From: Taxillus chinensis
Lineage: Eukaryota; Streptophyta; Magnoliopsida; Santalales; Loranthaceae
Length of the DNA: 64,000 nucleotides
Assembly: GCA_023512835.1 (NCBI GenBank)
Contig: CM042087.1
Coordinates: forward strand, 41,048,517-41,112,516
Reading direction: 5' to 3'
Of the stretch, positions 50,830 to 64,000 are shown one piece after another (position 1 is the stretch's first letter; the number at the start of each line of letters is the position of its first letter). The notes under the pieces were generated by a model. That model worked only from the letters and a program-made list of their open reading frames with translations. It ran no database searches and was not told the origin of the DNA. A program made the position numbers and the translations under genes.

Positions 50830-53800
50830 AGAGTGTTTGATGGATTTGGGGAAAGGACCAACAGATATGCGTACCAAAATGAATGATGATTGGTGTCGGA
50901 TAGTTTTCATCCATACAATTTAAAACCTTTGATTTTGTGTTTGCATGCAGCCTAATTAATTAGTAACGCATTTTCACAATTAGGTATTTCGGTCTAGTTG
51001 CAGGTAAGACTTTAAACGTGGATAACGCGGTTATGACAATATTTGTTTAATTGGTTCCTACGCGTCGATGTGAGGTCCATGATTAGTTTACCCATATATT
51101 TATTTAACCCAACAACATATATATGTACACAGTACACCCACACATATGAAGGCAAAACCAGTGTCGGAGGAACGTCGAAGGATGCTATATATCAACCCAT
51201 TATATATAAATATATATATATATATATGCAATTAATATGACCTCAATATGTAGATTTACGTATGATAGGTCTACCCATTTTAATGTTTTCCCTAGACTAT
51301 CAATAGCCTTGTATTAAAAATTAGGCTTGCATACACGTACCTTAGCTAGCTATTATGATAATAATTACTAGTTGACCACGTACAAATCTCATTTAATGTT
51401 TCAGGTCATTACATCACGTTAGATTAGATGTATATATATTGATATTCATGACCTCTTAGGTTAATTAGATATATATCCTCAACGCGCTGATTCTCATACC
51501 CCGCCATCATCTAACCGCGTTAACTGCGTAAGCACGTTTTGAACGCGCACAATACGGCAGAAATTAAATGAGACGATCGAATATTTTTATATATATAACC
51601 ATTGTCGGAGGAACTGTATAAACATAGGAAGGATCGACCTAACTCCTACACCGAGGGTCGACACATTTTAGCTCCATGCATGAATACCTAATCAGCAATA
51701 AAAAAAATAATAAGAGGGTGACCCACAAAAAGATCAGCAATAATAATAATAAAACAATTATTTTACCCTGTATATATAAATATATATATTATAACACACA
51801 CATGACACATCTCACATCTGATCTGACATCCCATCCCAAGCATTTCTTTCTATTTATCAAAATCATATATAATTAAATTCCTAATAAAATAATATACTCT
51901 AATAATATAAACTATATATTATATATATGGTACCATCCAGAAAAGCGACTGGGCAACCTTCCTTAATTCACTGAACCAAACGAAGAGGATGCTCCATGGA
52001 CAATGACCCGCACTGCAACAGGCCCTGTGCTGGACTCGTGTGACACCCAGGTGTTCGCTGTTGTACGTAGTGAGGGCATGCTGGATCGCCTTGTCGCGAT
52101 GACAGCCAGCGTCGGCCAGACCCTGTCACCCTGGCCGGCAACGACCTAACGAAGCCTCTGGTCAATTGAACAAAGCCCAAGCCTGACCCGAGAGAACAAA
52201 ACTTTAGTCAGAACCAGCCCATTAACTTTTTTGCCTGGGCTGGTTTAAATATCATGGGCTTGCTTTGGTAAAGAAACTGTGACTTATTTTTAGGGAAAAT
52301 GTAAATATATTATCCAAAACTGGGCCTGTTTTAATTTTGGCAATTGTGTCGGAACATTGCGCTTTTGTTTCCACACCCACTTTGTATTTAAAATTTGAAC
52401 AATTTTACATGCCAACTAATTTGTGCGCTGGCTGATCATGTAGTATACATTATCGAATATTTTTTGTTACCTTATTCATTACTACTACTGCAAAAAGAGA
52501 ACGACTAAGGCCGATGCTTGGTTGCTTGCTTGTTTGTTTCTTTAGAAAGAAACATAGTTGGGTTTCATTTTTAAAGGCATTGAATGAAGTAGTTGAGACT
52601 TACTTGGACTTGGGTATACATGTTGAGACAATAAAACAAATATGAAGTGTAGGCCCTGCAACGTTTTGTGCGTTTCTGGTAAGCCCGCGTAGTCAAGATT
52701 GCGTGCATTTCCAAAATGGCACTGCTATTTAATTTAATTCCCAAAGTATAAGAAAGGGTTGGTCTTACATAAGTGTCCACAATTTTTTTTAAAAATTTAT
52801 AGCTTTAAACTAAATATATATATCACAATAAATTATCTAAATTATTTTCTACATCATTAAAATAATATCTTATTACTTATTTTATTTAATACAAAAAATT
52901 ATAATTTAATATGAAATAAAAATAAATATTAAAAAATATATATATAATTTAATAATTATATAAAATAAATATTACTTTCTCTCATGCCTTAACCTCTGTC
53001 ATCATTCTCCTAAACATACTACGTACTCAAGGATAGAAAGACAAGGCACTTTCTTATACAGGCAAACAAACAGGAGCTTATTAGAACTGTTTGATGTTTT
53101 AGTTTTAATTTATAAAATTATTAGTTATTTCCAAAACTCCATGTTAAACAAGTTATAGTTATTCACAGAATAATTAAACTGGCATCATAACATCACATCT
53201 TTGCTACAAAATATAAAAATCCTAGGAAGAAATTTAAATATGAAATATGTGAAAATAATTTTATGATTTTTTATTTTACAAAATCTGCAAATATATCATT
53301 CAACGCCCATGATGTCAATTCATGTGTTTCAAATATATTTGGAACGAGAGTGCCAACATATTCTACAATCATAACATTCAACGCCAATAATTTCAATTCG
53401 TGAGTCTAGATCGTCTATGGCACAATTGTAAAGCATTAGCCAGTGAAAGAGAAGGAAGCAGAGAGCAAACAGAGAGAGAATTTATAATCATCCCATAACA
53501 TTACAAACCCAATACTGACCTAGAGTTCCCCTACAAGCAAGTAAACTGCAAAAAGAATACCCATTACACGGCATTAATTATAAAAGCCAAGGCAACACAG
53601 ACCATAAAACCTAAATAAGGAATTGAACCACTGACTAAATCCCTTAAACCCCTTAATTGGTAAGGAGCAATCATCTTCCTACCCCTTTCCATCTTTTCTC
53701 AATTCAATCTTCTCCTCTCGGCTACCTAAAAATATGGTCATCTACTGCTACTATCCCAACCCGACCCCTGTTTGTACAATAAACAAATGGACGAAGAAAA

Positions 53801-53893
53801 AACAAAGCATCTAGCAATGGAATAAGACAAGGATGGAAAAAGGGCTAAGTGACTAGAGAGGCCGCTTCAAGCTAGCTAGCCAAAAGGAACCCA

Positions 53894-55746
53894 TCACATC
53901 CAATCTGCTTCAACATTGCTATTTGAACCGACTTCAGATTGAGATCCAGCCGCTGAAGTGGCGGTGGCTGCAGTGGCTGTAACGGGTGACATTGTTGCCG
54001 CCGGCATCATGGCATTGTCAAGTAGAGGCGTGAATACCTCTCCTGTCTTGGTCCTCATCTCCAGCACCTTCTTGTGGGAATTGGAATGGATGGAAGGCAC
54101 AAAAGTGGGGCTGGCAGCAGGCCGGTACTCCGGGAAAAGCCGACCAGACTTGTACCGAACACCGCAGGCATTGCAAAGGGTCTTAGGCCCCATTGGCCCT
54201 CCTCTCCACTGAGGGGTTTTAGTGATCTCACAATGCAGGCACTTCCTAACCCCTTGTGCTGCAGTAGTATTTGCATCCGTCTCGGCGGGCGAATGAGGAC
54301 CCAATACCGACAGCTTGATCTTCCTCTTCTTCTTCTCGTGATCGCCCGGCTTTTGATGCTTCTTCTGAGGAAGAGACTCGTCCTCAAGGGACTCCCCGGT
54401 GGAGAAGGCAGGGGAGAGGAGGTGGAATGCTGGGCGGGGTTTGAAGGAGGCAGGGCGACCACGCTTGCTGCGGGCGCGGCCAGGTTTGGCGCATGCGAGG
54501 ACATCAGTGTCAAGCGCACGGCCGCGAGGAAGGGTCTTCCCTGCCATTGAGCAGGAGTTGCTGCTCTCAAGGACGGAGATGGGGCTAGAAGTCCTAAAGC
54601 TGCTGCTGTTTTGGGTGGAAGAGTCGTCCTTGGGTGTGATGGTGGTGGGGGCCTGTTTCTCGAGGCGGGTAACACTGCTTTCGCAGGAGAAGGATTCCTC
54701 CACGAAGTGGGATAGCCATTCTAGCTGAGCAATGTCTTCAGACTGCAGTACCCAACAAAAATTCCACAAAAATCAATAACCAAATTCACAAACGTATGAC
54801 TTCATGTCATTATTATTATTATTATTATTATTGTTGCTGTTTTCTTCCGGTGGTTACACACGATTATCACTGCGTGTTTTATTCAAATTATAGTTCAAAC
54901 ATCACGGACAATGGGGTTGGAGAGAGTAAGTTGGAGTTTCAAAACAAAATCAAGTTGGAGGGTTGACATGTCCACATAATTCATTACCTACTACAACCAT
55001 CCATGCCATGTCCATGCATTAGAGACAGAGCGCACACTTAAAAGCCAAGTTACAATTATGATAACCCAAAAGGAAAAATTAAAGGTTGGGTATGACTTTG
55101 AAGCGAAGTAAGAATATATAGATAGTCAATTTACTTTGGAATATGCCACATTAAAGCTAGCCGCGCTGTCTTAACGTTATGCCACTATAATTACAATTTA
55201 AAATGACGTGATTAGCCATAATATGATGTTATGGTAAAATAAATAGTGAATAATTACTCATTAACGAGATGTAATTATGAGATCCCGTAATAAGTGGTTA
55301 AAAAGACAAGACAACCTATGTAAGTCCCATTCAAAATGAATGTAGACATCGCATTGGCCGTTTCCTTTTTCTTTCTTTCTTTTTTTAAAGAAAAATAACA
55401 AATAATTTTGTATTTAGAAAAAGGAAAATTAAAATTCGAGAGGAAATTAACTCGTGACTACAGAACTGACTAAAGAACGTTACCAAAAAAAAAAAAAAAA
55501 ACTCACCGGAACCGACAGCTCGGCGGAGAGGTCGGAGGCACTGTTGTTGCCGGAGAAGACGGAGTCGCAGCCAAGGAGTCCTTCGGAGGGGTTGTCGAAC
55601 CACAAGCTGGGGAAAGCGCTGCAGCCCTTCCCTCCGGCGACCGGAGACCCATTCCCGGTAATATCCTCGGTGGGGACATCAAGCAGGTCGTCGATGGTGT
55701 CGAAGAAGCTCCCGCATTCTATGTCGTCCATGTAGTTGGCTCCCAT
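53894..55746 (-). CDS. GATA8: Class A GATA zinc-finger transcription factor (GATA8/BME3 type), 2 exons
   Basis: Nuclear factor that binds (A/T)GATA(A/G) sites. Exons: 55507-55746 and 53894-54742, 362 aa; the intron has donor GTGAGT and acceptor TGCAG. The start is the ATG of [15 protein letters not shown], which aligns with the conserved GATA8-type N-terminus ([10 protein letters not shown], then [12 protein letters not shown] and [17 protein letters not shown]). A basic nuclear-localisation stretch, EKKKRKIK, is near residues 216-222. The single type IV zinc finger has C248-x2-C251-x18-C270-x2-C273 ([14 protein letters not shown], then [18 protein letters not shown]). It is followed by [15 protein letters not shown] and [11 protein letters not shown], both typical of class A plant GATAs. 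Arabidopsis BME3/GATA8 promotes seed germination; that role here is inferred from similarity. The finger has WRGGP where relatives I recall have WRAGP, probably neutral. Leader introns may exist upstream but are not resolved. Confidence 0.95.
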
Positions 55747-57320
55747 AATTTGTTTTTTTTTTCTCGGCCCAGAAATTTTCCTGAGAAACAAACGGAAAAG
55801 GAAAAAACAAAATGGGGGGAGGGTGAGTTCAGGAAGACGGGTCACTAGGCTCACACCATGTGCCAAAATTGGGGAGCCGGGTGGGCATATAATGTGACAA
55901 CACAGCCGTAATTGAATTTAGGCCAGCACAGAGACCGTGTGGCGCATGTTAGCATGGCGAATTTGTGCTATTTTCCTAAATCTTGAGATATTGACATTAA
56001 AAGCCCACCCAAGATTTTTGGTATCTATGATATTAATTATATGGGGCGGGCGTATAATATCTATTTACCTAGGAAGGGCAATTTCTAGATTTTAAAAATA
56101 CCCAAAAGATGCAAAAAATAAATAAATAAATAAATAGAGAATTGGGATTTCAGAATTGGTAAATATGCACATTTTCTAGAGAGATTTTGCTGTTTTTTTA
56201 GTAAATTTAGAGAGAGCATGTATGTGTATATGTATTCACAAAAACAGAACGAGGAAGGTGAAGACTGAAGAGAAACTAAAAATATATGGAAAATAAGTAA
56301 ATAGTAGCAGGCCAAAAGGGATTAAAAGAAGCAAACCTCAATGGGTTCTGGGTAGGGTGATATAATATGGTGCCGATGGAGTCTTATAGGCGAGCCGGAC
56401 AAAAAGCAGGGAACGCAAAAGTGAGGGGAGACAGAGAGCTTTTGGAGGACAAAGCATGCAATTGACACCACCCAATTAAAGAACCTGCACAAAGAAACAC
56501 ATATCAGCTCATATGGTTGATTCTCATCTAGACCGATAAAGAGGGGAAATGCTAATGCGCTGTTTCGCTCCCCAGAAACCAAAAAGAACATTTTAGAACA
56601 ACGATTGAGGCTTCCGCCTGTCTTCTTACTTATTATTTTCCAGGCGCGAGCCACCCGACAAAACAAAAATCTAAATCTAAATTTAAAATCTATCGGGTGA
56701 TGGGGTCATTCAGTACTGGAGAGGACACACTTCTCTTTATATATACCCAAAACCAAACCTGAGCCGACAGGAATAGTGTTGCTCAGATGAACAATTAGAA
56801 GTTCAATTTTAAAAAAAAAAAAAACTATTTTTTTGAGTGCCAAATGCATCAATATCTGTCGAGTTTTGTAAATAACAGAAAATACGTTTCTTTTGGGCAT
56901 AAAATTAGTACCAAAAAACCAAAAAAAACCCATTTTCCGATGTTGAGGTGCTTGACCGCTTGATTGAGGGGTTAGCGAGGAATGAACAACAGGGCATTAA
57001 TATGTCTGATGAAAGAAAGCCCACAAACCCTCACATAAGAACATGTTTCCCGTCAAAACCCACATCAAATTTTGGGAAAGTTTCTTGGGAGCCGGACAAT
57101 TAAGCCAAAGACCAAGCACTCACCAATCCTATCATCACCCATTAAACCTCCATTGTGTAGTACACGGCTTCAATGAATTCGAGACCTGACAAGTCACAAG
57201 CCAGAGAGAGAGAGAGAGAGTGCGTGTGTGTGTGTGTGTGTGTTGAGACTAGAGAAGATGGGAGGGGAAAGCCGGGGTTGTAAGGAGACAGGGGAGAGAT
57301 GAGGAGGGCTTAAATGGCTT
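55747..57320 (-). other. Leader and promoter region of the GATA gene
   Basis: Contains candidate leader splice sites, for example CCATTGAG|GTTTGC on minus at about 56335 and a GTGCAG acceptor at about 56485. It also has a compound (AG)n(TG)n microsatellite at about 57202-57243. A GA-rich, CT-rich-on-opposite-strand stretch extends to about 57510. The transcription start cannot be fixed. No other gene is seen. Confidence 0.4.
57202..57243. repeat. Compound (AG)n(TG)n microsatellite
   Basis: About nine AG units, then TGCG and about nine TG units, within the probable promoter or leader of the GATA gene. Confidence 0.9.
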
Positions 57321-60006
57321 CGAAAGAAGGGATAGAAGGAGAGTGGTTTTCAGTGACGGTAGGTGTGACCTTGCTCCCCCTCTTCATTGCTAGCTGTCTT
57401 TTGCAGTCCCCCCCTCTTACCGTCGTGATGTTGAAGTCTTTCACTAAATCACCTCACTCTCTTTCTCTCTCTGTCTGCAGATTCTCTCTCTCTCTCTCTC
57501 TTCCTTATTACCAAACGGGCCCCACGCCCAATTTTCAAAAATTTCTTTATTGTCCCCCCTTCTCTTCCTTCCTCTGTTTGAATTTTTTACCTTTTTCACT
57601 CCCCCCCCTTTCCACATTTTTCTTTACCGCTGATTCTGTTCATGAGTTTTCGTAACTGATTGATTTTGTAAAAATTAAAGCATAGAAAATAGCACCAAGA
57701 GGAAGCATCAAACATGGAGAGACAGTGATGCATAATGGTTGCTCGGATGGAAGCTATTTAGTTTACCCAAGTTTTATTTTTACTTTTTTAAATAAAATAA
57801 GAAAAAAAAAACCTCCATGTTAATTTGCAATGTCAATTTTGATCCGACCCATCCCACCAATTTTTTTTCATAACATGTCATCGAGTTAGGTTCAAATCTT
57901 ATTCAACTTGTACTAACTTAATATTTTTAAATAAATTTAAAAAAAAAAATTATTATTCTGCCCCAGCTTGAAGTGTTAAAATTAGCAGTTTCAAAAGTGA
58001 GTTTGGAGGGGCTTTAAAATTTTCAAATCGTATTCGAACCCGACCCTACCCATTAATATGCCTGATGTTAATCCATGAAGCCGTCGGCTGTCTACAAATT
58101 CTAGCACCGACGGCATATATATATATATATATGGGAAACAATAAAAATGTGTGTACGGGTAAACCCAAAATGGCACTGTTTATACCAAATCAACGTGCAC
58201 GGTGCCCATGTGAGCTAAACACATTTTAGAATTAAAATTAATATTTATCATTCAAGCACTTGACTCTAATCAATTGGGATCATACTAATTTTTGCCTCAC
58301 GTGGCCAGGCCAGATAAGCAACTGCCAAATTTAAAGTTAATCAAAACCCAATACCCAAGCATTTTAGTATGGCTGTCCTGTCCTATAAGCAAGCCAGCAA
58401 AAAAAAAATATCTATAAATTTATGACAAAAAAATATTTCATGTAAACATTGTTGATACGATGCACTTTGGCCAACAAAATAAAAGCTAAATTGTAGACAA
58501 AGCTTCCCATTCAAACCCTCCCTAAAGCGCCAGGGTTTCAATTAATTTGTTCATCCCTCACAAAAATCGCTCCCCACTTTTATCGTATTCTTGTTTCTGT
58601 AAAATCTACTTATCCTTAAACACACACACACACAAAAACATACGAGTTGCCATGTAATTACAACCTTTTTAAAAACAAAACCTCAGAAATATGTAAAGCC
58701 AGGTCGGCCGTGTCGGTTACACTCCAATCCCAAACACGCCGTACGTCATACACCTGCTGCTGCCAGTACGTGCATGGCGCGCGCGTTGTTTTCACGTGTA
58801 CTATTTGTGGGGAAATATCAAACTTTTTTTATAAAATAAAAGTAATAAGTGAGGTACTAATTACGCCTTAAATTGCGTCTCATTTTGCCACCGATGAATA
58901 CAGCGTGACATACGACTTTTTTGTTGTATGCTTCTTCATTCTACAAAGACCCACCGGAATTTTATTTTTATGTTTGTTTTTTTCCAATGACTACACGCTA
59001 ATGCCCAAATTTTCCATGTTAGCTCCCCACAATTTCACATGGGATTGAGACCCCAATAATTTTCTTTCATTAAAACAAAAAGATAATAATATGTACATTG
59101 ATAAACATATACATTATGAAATTCTATTTATGTAGCCGATAACTCTGACTCTTAAAAATTAGGTTGTTATTTATGTTACATGCAGTGGGGACTAATTAAT
59201 ATAGTTTTCAAAACATGATCCGCTTTCTTTATATAATTAATTAGTAGGAGGTGATGAAAGAACATAACCCAAACTAAATATCAAATAAACGATGATGGTG
59301 GTGGTCATGAATAGCAAATGGATTGGTATGAGGCCTGAGATTATTTTTCTTAAAAAAAATTAAATATCTTTCGGTATACAATATAAATCAAAACTCTCTT
59401 AAAAATTAGATGTAGAGTTTAATTTTGCATGAGTATTTAATTACAATATAAACCAAAATAGTTGAACTTTTGCATGAGTATTTTCTCGGGTGAACGATCG
59501 ATCCTATGGAGAGTGTCAACTTTTGCAATTGAACTTTTGTTCCGGAGAATTCTTGAAGTTTGGGTATAAGAGTATTCGGCCTTCGATCAAAATAGTTGCA
59601 CTTTTCTCGATACCAAATGATCTACTCTGGTGGAAAAACTATAAAAAATTATTTTAGTTATGGAAAAAGTATATAATTTTTTACTGTTTGGTTAACATAG
59701 AATCGGTACAATTAAAAGTAAAAATGCCATTAAAAAGTGTAAAAAGTTTCCTCTACCAAATCATTGTGAAATCATATGAAAAATATACAATATTATAGAA
59801 TTCCAATTATACCCTTTAAAAGGGTATTAAATGATAAATTTATAACAAACATAAAATTTGTAAAAAATATTTTTATACCTTTTTTATCTTTTTTCTACCT
59901 TAACCAAACAACTTATGGAAAAGAGTTTTTTCACCCTATTTCTTTCCACCATTTTTTTACCTATTTTTTCCACCCTATTTCTATATTTAGCCAAGCACAT
60001 GTATAA

Positions 60007-60770
60007 GGTTATGAGTAGGGGTGTAGAATGAATATCTGCACCCACTAACACATATACTATTCGCTATGTTTCCGCCATGCAGGGCTGATTACCTCGCTTA
60101 GGTAAGAGTAGGTGTGTTTTTTAAACATAACACTCCGTTCAGATGAAGACAGAAAGTAGTAATAGGTAGCAGGATATCTCGTCTAGACCCATCAAATTTT
60201 AATAATTTTTATTTATAATTTTATAATATTTTTAAATATTATTATTTAATTATTATGTATATTTTTAAATGATATTTATTATTATAAAATTAATTTACTT
60301 TTTTGATAATTTTTTGGTTAAAATATTGTAAAAATTTAATTTGAGTCAAATTTATCCATAGAAACAGATCCAATAAAAAGTGATAGCAAGATGCAGGCAA
60401 ATAAACCTCATTCGCAGACACATTAAAAAACAAAATATTTTGCCTCACCTACATATGGAATGAGGTACAATTTTAGAATTTGATTTACCGCATAAGCGAA
60501 GGCAGGAGGTGGTAATAGGTTATTTTTTTCCCCTGATAAGACCCGGAGTCTCTAATAGGCAAATTTGTCTTAAGAGAAATCAATATAGGCCAATAGTGAA
60601 CGGATGAAGCCTTTTTTGCCAACCTTACCGTATGACGGGATATTCCACCCCGCCTATATATGAGACAAGATATGGTTACAAAATTTTACTATCCGCCTAA
60701 GCGGAAGCGAAATACGGTAACATGTAGACTCCGCTCCCGCTAGAGCAGATAGCACTCATAGTTATGAAGA
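60007..60770 (+). repeat. Interspersed repeat, copy A
   Basis: From about 60440 onwards this sequence matches the reverse complement of the copy at the window end. Shared stretches include GGAATGAGGTA or AAATGAGGTA, then GTCTTAAGAGAAATCAATA against GTTTTAAGAGAGATCAATA, then GATGAAGC..TT, then GCCAACC, then AAAATTTTACTATC(C/T) followed by a GGCGGGGGCG-like or GCGGAAGCG block and AAATACG. An earlier part (about 60040-60180) carries related GC-rich blocks. Family unknown; non-coding. Confidence 0.7.
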
Positions 60771-62970
60771 TAATATTTTCTCCAGTTTTCACACACACCG
60801 GAGGTGATAATGTTTATGACAATTGACAAGTCCGTTAATTCATCTTTACTCTAATCAAATATATATTTTTTGGTATTTTACAACAAATTTATAATATACC
60901 CATTTTTCATATTCCGCTGAAAACGAAAATGTGAAAATTTATTTTCCACATACTTATTTCCGTCTAAACAATGAAACCTTAATTTAGATTCTATGCATAG
61001 TTTGTTTATTTAGTTATTTATTTTAGCTACTATATATGCTTTGGTGGTGATTCAGGAAAATACAGTTTTACGATTTTAAACAATTTCAAAACATAAATAA
61101 CTTTTTAGGACTTGAAATTTTTGAGTGCATGTCTTAGATCCTAATATGGTACAAATAATTTTAAATTACAAAGTTATTTAATGAAATTTTTTTCACTATA
61201 AAGTATTATTTTATTTAATAGAATAATTATTTTTAAAAAATATTTCAGTTGTTTTTTTAAAATATAAACTCATTCTAATGAGAAACTCAAATTATTTTTG
61301 AATCTTTTTCTTTTAATTTTTTAGTAAGCCTATCATATTTTATTTTTTCCATAACTTTAATGGAATCAGATTTTTAAAAGATATACACTTTTTTAAAAAA
61401 TCTCTCTCTTATTAAACAAATTTTATTTTTAAAATACAGAATTCAAACTCTAATTTTAATAATTATAATTATAAAACCAAAATATCAAAATAAAAATACC
61501 TATGGAGAGACTAAACCTATAATATATATTTTTTAAAACAATCAGCATAAGTTCTATTTATTCGTATTTAAGAGAGAAACAAATGTAAAATTAAGTGCAT
61601 TTGAAACCTTCCCTGGGGCGGTTATTACTATGTATCGACGACAATTTTAATGCATTATTTGTAAGTGAAGTTTATATATGAAGTTAATTTTTGACAAAAA
61701 TTACTGCCCTACTCTGGAGATGCTTTCCTTGTTTTTGGCATTGAGGCGTTAATGACATGATGGAACATTGGAACTCGTCACTCATCTTCCTTCCCTCCAG
61801 CCTTCTAGTTTGAATGCCTTGAACTCTACTCTTTAAATCAGTCCCTTCATATACACTCTAAAGTAGTGGAAAGAGTTGCCCTTTTGTGGACTTTTTTTTT
61901 TTTTGTTGGGTTCGAACTTATTCTAAAAGCTTTATTATATGAAAAAGTAACTAATGTGGAGAGAAATGATGGGTCCATGATTTCCATATATAAGGTAATT
62001 TATGTGTTCAAATCACGTAAATATCACATAAGCACTTATACTATTCTTATTTTCTTGGGGAATATATAAATATTATTAATTAGAAATACTTTTAAAAAAT
62101 AGGGGCTGATGATAACTTTTTGTAAAAAAAAAAAACATAGACATATCACAAAAGATGATAATAAGAATGACATGAAAATATAAATGGAATGATTTGTTAT
62201 TGGTTTAATATTAAACCAGTAAGCATATCGATACATATTAATAAATTTAATTAATTACTTAAATAACCATATGAAAGATAGCACTCCCAAAATAAATTTT
62301 AAATTAAGTACAAACACAATGGCTAACATAGTTTATTTCATTCCGCACTCTCTACGGAATGAAATAATTTTATATCAACCTATTAAAAAGTTTAAGAAGT
62401 AAAAAGAAAATTTCAAGAAAAACAAATATAAAAGATGAAGGGTTGTAGATTTAAAACAAAACAAAAAAATGCGGACAAAATATATTTTAGATAATTAATT
62501 AAAATGCAACTGTGCTAACATTTCCATTTTAATTATTTATTATTATGATATCATAACAAAATAATTTTTAATTAAGTACGACACAATGGTTGACAGTTCT
62601 CTTTACCAGATCTAGGGTCGGACTTTTAAATCACTATATATAGTTGGAGAGAGAGAGAGAGTGTGTGTGTGTGAGAGACGGATCTACCAACTAAATACAT
62701 AGTTGGAGAAATGTTTATATCCATATATAGTTGTTCTAACTAAATACTTAAAAAAATTATACCTCTTATACTAAGAATAGCATTGTTTGTGTTAACTGTG
62801 CTTGAAGTAATGACTTTTATGCAATATCAAAAGGGTCCTGATGTAGTGAGGCCATTCGAATTATTATAACCTCTAGCAAATGGTTTGAAATTTATTATAG
62901 AAAAAACCTATTTCACAAAGTAGTGCATTTTTTTTTGCACAAATGGCTACAGTGGCTACATTTATGTTAA

Positions 62971-62975
62971 GTGTA

Positions 62976-63018
<43 letters not shown>

Positions 63019-63020
63019 AT
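62971..63020. repeat. Compound (TG)n(TA)n(TG)n microsatellite
   Basis: Three dinucleotide blocks joined directly: TG, then TA, then TG again. Confidence 0.9.
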
Positions 63021-63642
63021 GTATAATTAGAATTAATTAGTAATGTGATTTACTATTTTTAAATGTTTGTGATAAATATGTTATTAATTTCAATAGCACT
63101 AAATAGATTATATGGTTTTTAAAAGATATTTAACTTGATTATATGATAATTTTATAAGCTTTTTATGTTTTCATATCATTATTTAACTGATAATGATTGC
63201 AATTTGGGATAACATTTTCTACATGTAAATAACACTAATCTTAACTGTTTGTATTTCGATTCTCCTATTTGAACTTTTTAATTCAGTCCATATATATATT
63301 CTAAATAAAATGAGATCTAAGACTTATCATATCAATCTTGAATCAAAATATTTGTTTTTCAATTGAATATATAGTTTTTACCTCATTTAAGAGGAAAATT
63401 GCAAATATGGAAGCCCTTTATCAATGCATAGTATTCCATGCAAACAACTCCCCCAAATAAAATTGATCACAAGACAAATTTGTCTCTAAAATTTTTTCTG
63501 GTAAGGTTGTAAGTCTCATTTTAATTTGTTAAACCAAATTGAGCACACAAAGGTGACTATCAAAACAAATTGAACAAACTCATGTAGATTATCAAACCCG
63601 TTTGAGTGTAATGAAATATTTTTTATACTATGGTTGATATTT

Positions 63643-64000
63643 TGTGTAGGTGTACTATCCGCCATAAGGGGGGTGGATCTACCGATTATCGTATTTCGCC
63701 CCCGCCTAAGTAGATAGTAAAATTTTAAAACCGTATCCCGTTCCATAGTATCTCATCCTATAGCAGGGTTGGCGGGAAGAAGCTTCATCTACCCACTCTC
63801 TGTTATCGGCCTCTATTGATCTCTCTTAAAACAAACATGCCGTTAGAGGCTCAATGAAACAGTTGATAGGGATAATTTGGGTCCTATCAAGGGTGGAATC
63901 AACTTATTACAGTCTCGCACTCCCACTTAGGCGGTAGATTAAATTTTAAAATTATACCTCATTTCATATTTATATAGGACAAGATATCTCATTTTTTTAA
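63643..64000 (-). repeat. Interspersed repeat, copy B, cut by the window end
   Basis: Reverse complement of the family seen at 60.4-60.8 kb, with the same order of shared blocks. One end lies near 63643 (GTGTAGGTGTACTATCCGCC), corresponding to the GCAGATAGCACTCATAG end of copy A. The other end continues beyond the window. Confidence 0.7.

Larger units (their letters stand above)
57321..64000. other. Distal intergenic region with interspersed repeats
   Basis: AT-rich, with no gene recognised. It carries a CT-rich stretch (57460-57620), two inverted copies of an interspersed repeat (about 60007-60770 and about 63643 to the window end), and microsatellites at 62649-62676 and 62971-63020. Small ORFs here (up to 113 codons) are low-complexity and not credible. 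Confidence 0.5.

Noticed and set aside
54055..54728. Open frames on both strands overlapping the GATA exon 2 (up to 206 codons)
   Set aside because: They are alternative frames of the GC-rich GATA exon. Only the frame with the C-x2-C-x18-C-x2-C finger matches a family.
57314..57655. 113-codon plus ORF upstream of the GATA gene
   Set aside because: It is the complement of a GA-rich leader or promoter stretch and reads as Ser/Leu/Pro low-complexity sequence.
61900..61930. GGGTTCGAAC resembling a tRNA T-loop
   Set aside because: The flanking bases do not pair into a T-stem, and no acceptor, anticodon or D arm could be built around it.

Overview
The window is nuclear DNA of a flowering plant, most likely a eudicot or other non-grass angiosperm. 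It is AT-rich, with GT-AG introns, long repeat-laden intergenic stretches, many microsatellites and degenerate retrotransposons. It carries five protein-coding genes, each reconstructed exon by exon here with a continuous reading frame. The species cannot be named from the sequence.

Layout: (1) 471-9575, plus strand, 13 exons: an M28-type Zn exopeptidase with many membrane segments, of the endoplasmic reticulum metallopeptidase 1 (ERMP1) family, 909 aa. (2) 10793-13458, plus strand, 3 exons: a GNAT acetyltransferase of the plastid-targeted plant group, 288 aa. (3) 15760-33213, minus strand, 18 exons: a bacterial-type alpha-phosphohexomutase (phosphoglucosamine/phosphomannomutase family) with a predicted transit peptide, 618 aa. 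Its large introns hold a decayed Ty1/copia element and further LTR-like debris. (4) 39109-41273, minus strand, 2 recognisable coding exons: a class C auxin response factor (ARF10/16 type, 608 aa) with a miR160 site and a shortened C-terminal PB1 domain. (5) 53894-55746, minus strand, 2 exons: a class A GATA factor closest to GATA8/BME3, 362 aa.

The genes are unrelated in function and do not form a cluster. Genes 1 and 2 are tandem on plus, gene 3 converges on gene 2, and genes 3 to 5 all lie on minus. Between them are tandem duplications (168 bp at 35.0 kb, 139 bp at 47.1 kb), a 225-bp pure A tract, the RNase H tail of a LINE-type element, and two inverted copies of one interspersed repeat near 60 and 63.8 kb.

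No clearly new biological system was found. The observations most worth checking are an apparent mismatch at the miR160 cleavage position of the ARF, the likely lost or unfound last exon of its PB1 domain, a fossil duplicate of exon 3 inside intron 2 of the ERMP1-like gene, a frame-critical competing splice donor in the phosphohexomutase, and a duplicated G-box/ABRE upstream of that gene.
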